The translations under genes were made by a program, and so were the position numbers. Below are positions 57,385-64,000 of a stretch of 64,000 nt of DNA, one piece after another. Source of the DNA: Tessaracoccus aquimaris (GTDB taxonomy: Bacteria; Actinomycetota; Actinomycetes; Propionibacteriales; Propionibacteriaceae); assembly GCF_001997345.1 (NCBI RefSeq), contig NZ_CP019606.1, forward strand, positions 2,108,001 to 2,172,000, written 5' to 3'. The notes below the pieces were generated by a model that was not told the DNA's origin, did no database searches, and saw nothing but the letters and a program-made list of their open reading frames with translations. The stretch's first letter is position 1; each line of letters starts with the position of its first letter.

Positions 57385-58773
57385 TCACCTCGCGGCGGCG
57401 AGCTCCGCGATCACCGCAGGCATCCGGGCAGACAGCTCGTCGGGCGTGTATGGCCCCGGGTTGCGGGCGGCGGTCATCGCCTGGATGCTCGCCCCGAGGA
57501 CGCCCGCCTTCCATGCAGGAAGGCCCGAGGCCAGCAGCGCGCCACAGATGCCCGCCAGGACGTCGCCGGAGCCGGCGCGCGCCGTCCACGCCGGGCCGGG
57601 CACCGCGATCGTGACGCGACCCGACAGTTCGGCGACGTACTGCGTCGCCCCCTTCAGCAGGACCGCGGCACCGGTCGTCCGGGCGACCTCGCGAACGCAC
57701 TCCAGCGGCTGCGATTCGACGTGTGCCCTGGTGCAGCCGAGGATGCGGGCAAGTTCGCCCGCGTGCGGCGTCAGCAGCCAGCCGTCCAGGCGACCAGAGG
57801 GCAGGCTGTACAGCGCGTCGGCGTCCACGACTGCGGGAAGTTGGTGCAGCTTCGCCCACTCGACGCGCGACTCGGCGTTGTCCCTGTCACCCCAGCCCGA
57901 CCCGAGCACCGTCGCCTCGGCGCGACCGTCGCCGATCACGACGCTCGGGAAGCGCGACATGATCAGCCCTGACGGCGCCCGCCCCGCGTAGCGGACCATG
58001 CCTGCGCCAACGTGCAGCGCGCCTGCGCAGCTCAGCAGCGCCGCGCCGGGGTAGCTCTCCGAGCCGGTGTCGAGCACGAGGACGCCGCGTGAGTACTTGT
58101 CGGAGCGCGCGCCGGGGACGGGCCACCAGGCGGCGATGTCTGACTCCTCCGCCGCCCGCAGCATGGTCGGCTCGGCGTCGATGCCGATGTCGGCGACGTG
58201 CAGCACTCCGCACCTCGACGCGGCCGGGTTCAGCACGTGGCAGGGCTTCGGGGCACCGAACGTGACGGTGTGGTCGGCCTGGAAGCTCGGATGCACCCTG
58301 GCGTCGTCGGCTCCCAAGCCGGAGGGCAGGTCGACGGCGACGACAGGGACGCCCTGCGCCTGACAGGCCGCGGCGAACGTCTCGACCTCGGCGGGAAGGC
58401 CCGGGCGCGACCCGAGACCCGTGACGGCGTCGACGACGACGGAACACTCGGCGAGCGCCTTGATCGCGCCGACGGCGTCCACCTCCTGCGCCCCCGCCAC
58501 GACGGCGGCCTCCAGGCCCGCCTCGTGGGCCGAGCCCATGGCCAGCCAGACGAGCACCGGGCGATGCGCCGCGAGTCGGGCGGCCGCAAACAGCCCGTCT
58601 CCCCCGTTGTTGCCCTGCCCGACTGCCACCAGCACCGTCCCCGTCGGCACGACCGCGTCCGTGACCCGGGCGACCGCCTGAGCGGCCCGTCCCATCAGGT
58701 CGACGTCCGGCTCGGCGTCGAAGACGCGCTGCTCGGCGGCACGCAGTTGCTTCGCGGTGAGGATCTGCCTCAT
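57385..58773 (-). CDS. nnr: Bifunctional NAD(P)HX epimerase/dehydratase
   Basis: 462 residues. The N-terminal YjeF_N epimerase domain (about 1-210) has QGNNGGDGLFAARLA-type motif (VGQGNNGGDGLFAAARLA) and VVDAVTGLGSRPGL. The C-terminal ADP-dependent dehydratase (YjeF_C, about 230-460) has LTPHAGELARILG, AAVLLKGATQYVA and the active GSGDVLAGICGALLASG. It repairs hydrated NADH/NADPH. Start at 58773 (MRQILTAKQLRAAEQRV), overlapping acpS by 4 bases. The widespread order acpS-nnr-alr-tsaE is interrupted here: no alr follows. Confidence 0.94.
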   Translation of the reverse strand: MRQILTAKQLRAAEQRVFDAEPDVDLMGRAAQAVARVTDAVVPTGTVLVAVGQGNNGGDGLFAAARLAAHRPVLVWLAMGSAHEAGLEAAVVAGAQEVDAVGAIKALAECSVVVDAVTGLGSRPGLPAEVETFAAACQAQGVPVVAVDLPSGLGADDARVHPSFQADHTVTFGAPKPCHVLNPAASRCGVLHVADIGIDAEPTMLRAAEESDIAAWWPVPGARSDKYSRGVLVLDTGSESYPGAALLSCAGALHVGAGMVRYAGRAPSGLIMSRFPSVVIGDGRAEATVLGSGWGDRDNAESRVEWAKLHQLPAVVDADALYSLPSGRLDGWLLTPHAGELARILGCTRAHVESQPLECVREVARTTGAAVLLKGATQYVAELSGRVTIAVPGPAWTARAGSGDVLAGICGALLASGLPAWKAGVLGASIQAMTAARNPGPYTPDELSARMPAVIAELAAAR

Positions 58774-59120
58774 TTCTCACACACCACCATCGTCGTCGCA
58801 TAGTCGCCGTCGTGGCTGATGCTGAGGTGGATGCGCTCGATCCCCAGTTCCTCGATCCTGGCGCGGACGGTTCCGCTCGCCACGAACGAGGGCACCCCGT
58901 CGTCGGTCTTGACGACCTCGCAATCGAGCCAGCGCATCCCTCCCGGCGAGCCGAGCGCCTTGGCGAGCGCCTCCTTCGCCGAGAACCGGGCGGCCTGCGA
59001 CTCGACGGAGAGTTCCAACTCGCGCTCCGTCAGCAGTCGCTGCGCGATGCCCGGGCGGCGCGCCAGCATCTCCTCAAACCGGTCGATCACGACGAGGTCG
59101 GTGCCGATGCCCACGATCAT
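58770..59120 (-). CDS. acpS: Holo-[acyl-carrier-protein] synthase
   Basis: 116 residues. Transfers phosphopantetheine from CoA to apo-ACP. Metal/CoA motifs MIVGIGTDLVVIDRF and FSAKEALAKALG; C-terminal LSISHDGDYATTMVVCE. Upstream of and overlapping nnr. Confidence 0.96.
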   Translation of the reverse strand: MIVGIGTDLVVIDRFEEMLARRPGIAQRLLTERELELSVESQAARFSAKEALAKALGSPGGMRWLDCEVVKTDDGVPSFVASGTVRARIEELGIERIHLSISHDGDYATTMVVCEK

Positions 59121-59344
59121 GGCCTCACCCTACTGTCGCGGCGCCTCCCGTTCGCCGGTGACCGCCGATCGCCCCGGGCGGGTCCGGTCTTCGGGATCCG
59201 CCGACCGAGCGCGCCCCGTCTCCGACGGTCATTGACCCGCTGACGATCGCGAAAGGGCGGCCATAAGGTGCTCCTCGGCCTCGACCTGGGGCGACGTTCC
59301 GCGGGTTACCTGCGGCCCGTAGCATGACGACCGAGGAGTCGAAA

Positions 59345-60469
59345 ATGGCAGCGTCGCCCCGCCCACTGACCCGAACGGCGCTCGGGTGCCTCGTGGCATG
59401 TATCGCGCTGGCGGGTTGCTCGCTGCCCCAGAACCGGTTCCCCCTGGTCGATCTGCCTGGCAAGCCTCCGACGGCGGAGCTGAGCGCCGCCGCGCCCCCG
59501 CAGACGTGCCTGGTCGACCTGACGGTGCCCGCCGAGGATTTCCTCCCCGACGCCGGTGTGGTCCTACGCCACGGGGACCTCACCATCACCCATGCCGACC
59601 GCCGGCTGTCGTGGCACATCGGCGAGGACTCGGGCGACTTGTACGTCAGCCCTCCGCTCGAGACGCCCGATCCGGACGGCTGGGACGGCGACCGGATCAA
59701 CTCGACGCCGCAACTCAGCGGCGATTGGGTGCTGTTCACCACCGCCGACACGCTCTGGGCGGGCGCCGACCAGCAACTCTACGGCTGGAACATGCGCACC
59801 CCGTCGACCCCTCCGGTCCTGATCGCCTCATCGGTCGGGTTGTTCGACGCCCGCGGCCCGCTCGTCGTCTGGACGACAGGCACGGCCGCCGACGACATCA
59901 CGATCACGCTCACCGACCTGCAGAACTCGACCACCCGAAGGCTCGTCACGGGGGCGGTCATCTCCCCGGTGCTGCTCGACGACGACACCGTCGTGTGGAA
60001 CGCGGGGCGCGGTGACGGGCCAAGGTGGTTGGCGGGCATCGAACTGGCCGCAGGCGGGGACTGGAAGCCGCCCAGCGAGATCGGCGCCCTCGACGCCTGG
60101 GAGATCGCGGCCGACGGCGAGACCTTCGCGATCGTGTCGCGCGACCCCGACCACACCTACTCGCTGCGGGTCTGGAGGCCAGGTTGGGGCGAGGGCGTGC
60201 TGCTGCACAGCGCCGAGCAGTGGATCTGGCTCGACTCAGACGATGTCGACGGCGACTTTGTCAGCTACTCGGTCTCCCGACCCGACGGCGACGGCGAGGA
60301 CGAGTACCTCATCTTCAACGCGGCCACCGGCGTCGCGCACCGCTACCACAACGGCTGGGGCTGGGCGCGCTTCCAGGACGGCGCCCTGCTGCTGAGCGTC
60401 GCCGACCTCCGCGGACCCGTCCAGACGGCGGCCATCGACCTGACGCGCTTCACCTCCGCCACCTGCTGA
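59345..60469 (+). CDS. Lipoprotein with beta-propeller-like body
   Basis: 374 residues from ATG 59345 (MAASPRPLTRTALGC...), chosen because it gives a clean signal peptide ending in lipobox LAGC (ACIALAGCS); ATG at 59324 would add seven residues. The rest repeats a pattern of short beta strands with Trp/Asp (for example GDWVLFTTADTLWAGADQQL, GPLVVWTTGT, DTVVWNAGRGDGPRWLAG, GDFVSYSVSRPDGD), as in a six- or seven-bladed propeller. No catalytic motif. Surface lipoprotein of unknown function, convergent with glmS. Confidence 0.78.
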   Translation: MAASPRPLTRTALGCLVACIALAGCSLPQNRFPLVDLPGKPPTAELSAAAPPQTCLVDLTVPAEDFLPDAGVVLRHGDLTITHADRRLSWHIGEDSGDLYVSPPLETPDPDGWDGDRINSTPQLSGDWVLFTTADTLWAGADQQLYGWNMRTPSTPPVLIASSVGLFDARGPLVVWTTGTAADDITITLTDLQNSTTRRLVTGAVISPVLLDDDTVVWNAGRGDGPRWLAGIELAAGGDWKPPSEIGALDAWEIAADGETFAIVSRDPDHTYSLRVWRPGWGEGVLLHSAEQWIWLDSDDVDGDFVSYSVSRPDGDGEDEYLIFNAATGVAHRYHNGWGWARFQDGALLLSVADLRGPVQTAAIDLTRFTSATC

Positions 60470-60484
60470 CTTCCCCCCAAACGG

Positions 60485-60517
60485 CCGACGGCGCCGCCCA
60501 GATGGACGGCGCCGCGG
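60485..60517. terminator. Bidirectional terminator between lipoprotein and glmS
   Basis: A stem of CGGCGCCG twice (60489-60496 with 60507-60514), extended by CCG/CGG past one bulged base; 10-nt loop. In the gap between two convergent genes. Confidence 0.75.
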
Positions 60518-60535
60518 CTTCCGGGCAGTGGGCGG

Positions 60536-62368
60536 CTACTCGACGGTGACCGACTTGGCGAGGTTGCGCGGCTGATCGACGTCGTGGCCCTTCACGGTTG
60601 CCAGTTCGCAGGCGAACAGTTGCAGCGGGATGATCGCGACCATCGGCTGCAGCAGCGTCGAGACCTTCGGCAGTTCGATGAGCGTGTCGGTGACGGCGCG
60701 GGCCTCCTCGTCGTCGGCCTCCGCGAGCACGATGGTGCGGGCGCCCCTGGCGCGCACCTCTGCGATGTTGGAGATCACCTTGTCACGCAGTTGGTCGCGG
60801 CCCTTGGGCGGGACGACCACGAACACCGGGAGATCCTGTGAGATCAGGGCGATGGGGCCGTGCTTGAGCTCGCCCGCCGCGAACCCCTCGGCGTGGATGT
60901 AGGCCAGTTCCTTGAGCTTCAGCGCCCCCTCGAGCGCGCTCGGGTAGCCGACGTGGCGGCCGAGGAACAGCACGGAGGTCGCGTCAACCAGTTCCTCGGC
61001 CAGGTCGTAGACCGTCGACTTCGCGTCGAGCATCTTCTGGATCGCCTCGGGCATCCGCTCCAGTTCGGAGAGCAGCGCGGCGATCTCGTCGCCGTACTTC
61101 ATGCCGCGCACCTGGGCGAGGTACAGCCCGAGCAGGTAGCAGGCGACCAACTGGGTGGTGAACCCCTTCGTGGAGGCGACGCCGATCTCGGGGCCAGCGT
61201 GGGTGTAGATGACGGCGTCGGACTCGCGCGGGATGGTCGCACCGTTGGTGTTGCAGATCGCGATCACCTTGGCGTGCTGCTCCCTGGCGTGCCGGATCGC
61301 CATCAGGGTGTCGGCGGTCTCGCCGGACTGCGAGATGGTCACCACGAGCGTCATGGGGTCGATGATCGGGTCGCGGTAGCGGAACTCGGAGGCGAGCTCG
61401 ACCTCGCACGGGATCCGGGTCCAGTGCTCGATGGCGTACTTGGCGACGAGGCCCGCGTAGAAGGCCGTGCCGCACGCCACGATGACGATCTTGTTGACGC
61501 GGCGCAGCAGCTCAGGGCTCATCCGCAGCTCGTCGAGTTGCAGCTCGCCCTTGTCGTTGAGGCGGCCGAGCAGCGTGTCCGAGACGGCCTTCGGCTGCTC
61601 GAAGATCTCCTTGCGCATGTACCAGTCGAAGCCCTGCTTCTGCGCGGCCTCAAGGTCCCAGTCGACGTGGAAGGCCTTGGTCTCGGCGGGTGCTCCGTCG
61701 AAGGTCGTCACGTTGACGCCGTCGCGGGTCAGCTCGACGATCTGGTCCTGGCCCAGCTCGATCGCGTCGCGGGTGTAGGCGATGAACGCGGCGACGTCGG
61801 AGGCGAGGAAGTACTCCCTCTCACCGACGCCCACGACGAGCGGGGAGTTGCGGCGGGCGGCGACGATGCGGTCGGGGTCCTGAGCGTCGACCGCCACGAG
61901 CGTGAAGGCGCCCTCCAGCTTCTCGACGACGGCGCGCATCGCGTCAACGAGGCCCTTGCCTGACTCGACCTCGCGGAGCATCAGGTGGGCCGCGACCTCG
62001 GAGTCGGTCTCGGAGGCGAACTCGACGTCGCCGAGTTCGGCCCGCAACTGGTCGTGATTCTCGATGATGCCGTTGTGCACGATCGCGACGCGGCCCGCGA
62101 CGTGCGGGTGCGAGTTCTGGTCGGTGGGCGCGCCGTGCGTCGCCCAGCGGGTGTGGCCGATGGCCACGGAGGTCGGAGGCAGCGGGCGGGCCGCGATCTC
62201 CTCCTCAAGGTTGCTGATCTTGCCTGCGCGTTTGCGCCACTCGATCGCCCCTTCGACGGGCATCGCCACGCCTGCGGAGTCATATCCGCGGTATTCAAGT
62301 CGACGCAGCCCACTGAGCACCACGTCGAGTCCGTCACGGTCACCTAGGTATCCAACGATTCCACACAC
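60536..62368 (-). CDS. glmS: Glutamine--fructose-6-phosphate aminotransferase (isomerising)
   Basis: 610 residues. Makes glucosamine-6-phosphate for peptidoglycan. N-terminal Ntn amidohydrolase domain with catalytic Cys2 (MCGIVGYLG) and the TRWATHGAPT region. Two SIS domains follow: GTAFYAGLVAKYAIE and ISQSGETADTLMAI, then SVLFLGRHVGYPSALEGAL. Ends QPRNLAKSVTVE. No glmS ribozyme-like leader seen. Confidence 0.97.
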   Translation of the reverse strand: MCGIVGYLGDRDGLDVVLSGLRRLEYRGYDSAGVAMPVEGAIEWRKRAGKISNLEEEIAARPLPPTSVAIGHTRWATHGAPTDQNSHPHVAGRVAIVHNGIIENHDQLRAELGDVEFASETDSEVAAHLMLREVESGKGLVDAMRAVVEKLEGAFTLVAVDAQDPDRIVAARRNSPLVVGVGEREYFLASDVAAFIAYTRDAIELGQDQIVELTRDGVNVTTFDGAPAETKAFHVDWDLEAAQKQGFDWYMRKEIFEQPKAVSDTLLGRLNDKGELQLDELRMSPELLRRVNKIVIVACGTAFYAGLVAKYAIEHWTRIPCEVELASEFRYRDPIIDPMTLVVTISQSGETADTLMAIRHAREQHAKVIAICNTNGATIPRESDAVIYTHAGPEIGVASTKGFTTQLVACYLLGLYLAQVRGMKYGDEIAALLSELERMPEAIQKMLDAKSTVYDLAEELVDATSVLFLGRHVGYPSALEGALKLKELAYIHAEGFAAGELKHGPIALISQDLPVFVVVPPKGRDQLRDKVISNIAEVRARGARTIVLAEADDEEARAVTDTLIELPKVSTLLQPMVAIIPLQLFACELATVKGHDVDQPRNLAKSVTVE

Positions 62369-62532
62369 GGCGAGAAATGTACATCATGATTGAGCACTTC
62401 TTGACATTGACGCTCCGATGTCTCCGCAAGTTGCATCGGGGCCGGAAATGTGCCGGTTCGCGTGTCGGCCCCACCCCTCGCGGGAAGGGCCGCTCCGTTA
62501 GGCTTGCGCAGGTCATCGCACAAAGGAGCCCA

Positions 62533-63465
62533 GTGTCCGGACCCTACGTCACGCTGCAACGTCGCACCTGGGCGGAGCTGTCCGACGCGACCGAGATCGA
62601 TCTCGACGAGGCGACGCTCGCCACGCTCAGAGGCATCGGCGACCCGACCTCCGGCCTCGACATCGAGGAGGTGTACCGGCCGCTGTGCCAGTTGCTGCAC
62701 CTGTACATGGTCAACACCGGAAGGCTCTACGCGCAGAACAACGAGTTCCTGCACCTCGACGTGCGCCGCACGCCGTTCGTGATCGGGGTCGCCGGTTCGG
62801 TGGCCGTCGGCAAGTCGACCGTCTCGCGCGTCCTGCAGGAACTGCTGCGCAGGGCGCCGGGCGAGCCGAAGGTCGACCTGATCACCACCGACGGCTTCCT
62901 GTACCCCAACGCCGAGTTGGAGCGACGCGGCTTGCTTGAACGCAAGGGCTTCCCCGAGTCGTACAACCGTCGCGCGCTGCTGAAGTTCGTGATGGACGTG
63001 AAGTCGGGTGAGCCTCGGGTGGCCGCACCCGTGTACAGCCACATGGTCTACGACATCGTCGAGGACGACCAGATCATCGTCGAGAGCCCCGACATCCTGA
63101 TCATCGAGGGCCTGAACGTGCTGCAGCCCGCCCGGGTCGAGGCCGACGGCACGCATGGGCTGACGGTGAGCGACTTCTTCGACTTCTCCGTCTTCGTCGA
63201 CGCCGACGAGACCCACATCAAGGAGTGGTTCCTCAACCGCTTCATGGAGCTTCGCCGGACGGCCTTCACCGACGAGCGCAGCTACTTCAAGCCGTACACC
63301 GAACTCTCCGACGATGAGGCCTTGGAGATGGGCTCGACGGTGTGGGAGACGATCAATGGCCCGAACCTGCGCCAGAACGTCGCCCCGACCAGGGAGCGGG
63401 CGACCGCGATCCTGGTCAAGGGCTCCGACCACATGGTCGACTCGATCCGGATCCGCAAGGTCTGA
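62533..63465 (+). CDS. coaA: Pantothenate kinase, type I
   Basis: 310 residues. First step of CoA synthesis. P-loop GVAGSVAVGKSTV (about residue 86-98), TTDGFLYPNAELERRGL, the PVYSHMVYDI and IIEGLNVLQ motifs. GTG at 62533 with AAAGGAG seven bases upstream; N-terminus SGPYVTLQRRTWAELS matches the family. Divergent from glmS across 164 bases with no obvious boxes. Confidence 0.96.
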   Translation: MSGPYVTLQRRTWAELSDATEIDLDEATLATLRGIGDPTSGLDIEEVYRPLCQLLHLYMVNTGRLYAQNNEFLHLDVRRTPFVIGVAGSVAVGKSTVSRVLQELLRRAPGEPKVDLITTDGFLYPNAELERRGLLERKGFPESYNRRALLKFVMDVKSGEPRVAAPVYSHMVYDIVEDDQIIVESPDILIIEGLNVLQPARVEADGTHGLTVSDFFDFSVFVDADETHIKEWFLNRFMELRRTAFTDERSYFKPYTELSDDEALEMGSTVWETINGPNLRQNVAPTRERATAILVKGSDHMVDSIRIRKV

Positions 63466-64000
63466 CGGTGGTTGATTGAGCCAGCCGCGGCGACGACCCC
63501 GTTGATTGAGCCAGCCGCGGCGACGGCCCACTGGTTGAGCCAGCCGCTGCGACGGCCCCGCTGATTGAGCCAGCCGCGGCGACGAAGTCGCCCGCCGCTG
63601 CGTCGAAATCCCCCCGAGGCGGGCAGAGACTCACGTTCCGCAATCGGGCGCGAGTTGGTTTCGACGCGACGCGCGCGGGGCTACGCCCCGACGGTCGGCT
63701 CAACCAGCACACCAACCGCCGGGACGACCCCGCTGATTGAGCCAGCCGCGGCGACGAAGTCGCCCGCCGCTGCGTCGAAATCCCCCCGAGGCGGGCAGAG
63801 ACTCACGTTCCGCAATCGGGCGCGAGTTGGTTTCGACGCGACGCGCGCGGGGCTACGCCCCGACGGTCGGCTCAACCAGCACACCAACCGCAGCGACGGC
63901 CCCGCCGATTGAGCCAGCCGCGGCGACGAAGTCGCCCGCCGCTGCGTCGAAATCCACTCGACACCGGGCAGAGACCCAGGTCCCGCTGCTGGATCCAGAG
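63466..64000. repeat. 172-bp tandem repeat with GATTGAGCCAGCCGCGG units (continues past window)
   Basis: No gene supported in the final 535 bases. Several short GATTGAGCCAGCCGCGGCGA units (63473-63600) are followed by two full 172-bp units starting at 63561 and 63733, and a third begins at 63905. Each unit pairs TTGAGCC with GGCTCAA and contains GGTTTCGACGCG and the palindrome CGCGGGGCTACGCCCCG. The array is cut by the window end. Confidence 0.85.

Overview
The window is a 64-kb stretch of a high-GC Gram-positive (Actinomycetota) chromosome. GTG starts are frequent, genes often overlap by 4 bases, CIRCE elements precede groES, guaB is followed by an actinobacterial-type guaB3 paralogue, and one promoter region carries a DtxR/IdeR-like box. 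The housekeeping backbone (coaA, glmS, acpS, nnr, tsaE, tsaB, rimI, tsaD, groES, groEL, guaB, guaB3, guaA, mostly on the minus strand) fits a member of the Propionibacteriaceae. That placement is an inference from content and gene order. I saw no rRNA, tRNA, CRISPR, prophage or transposase.

Layout. 1-1.2 kb: end of a PspC-type envelope-stress cluster. 1.2-4.5 kb: guaA, cysK and a small membrane protein. 4.5-7.7 kb: a TetR-controlled ABC exporter. 7.8-9.5 kb: NAD-dependent epimerase, truncated haemoglobin, META lipoprotein. 9.7-12.7 kb: guaB-guaB3-chorismate mutase operon. 13.2-17.8 kb: cyclase-family enzyme, a double DUF1540 protein, an apparently iron-regulated split-barrel protein, AhpD-like protein, SDR and ilvE. 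18.1-26.0 kb: two adjacent giant genes (1071 and 1553 aa) of unknown function, bordered by repeats. 26.7-31.3 kb: UvrD-like helicase and HrcA/CIRCE-type groES-groEL. 31.4-34.4 kb: hypothetical protein and the 5-oxoprolinase genes pxpA-pxpBC. 34.5-39.0 kb: a cobalamin riboswitch followed by a surface transcobalamin-like protein and a complete ECF transporter (T, fused A-A', S). 39.5-43.4 kb: duplicated DUF1963-like protein, Nudix hydrolase, membrane protein and methyltransferase. 44.0-50.3 kb: oligopeptide ABC operon with an unusually long DppB-like permease. 50.4-53.5 kb: tsaD-rimI-tsaB-[GNAT-tsaE]. 53.5-57.1 kb: DEAD-box helicase with a long RDDR-repeat tail, and a GT4 glycosyltransferase. 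57.4-63.5 kb: nnr, acpS, a lipoprotein, glmS and coaA.

Intergenic DNA is rich in repeats. The most striking family is a fixed-length (79-80 nt) imperfect palindrome with TTGAGCA...TGCTCAA ends, seven copies in two sequence types and in both orientations. There are also a 25-bp tandem repeat, a 214-bp tandem repeat, a 172-bp tandem repeat and two clusters of REP-like repeats.

Five genes (guaA, tetR, the cyclase, the split-barrel protein and the DUF1963-like gene) are each broken by a one-base frame change in or next to a G/C homopolymer. Because guaA is among them, assembly or sequencing error is the likeliest cause, and their protein products are probably intact in the organism.

The best candidates for new biology are the two-gene giant-protein module, the 80-nt palindrome family, and the riboswitch-controlled ECF system with its anchored transcobalamin-like partner.
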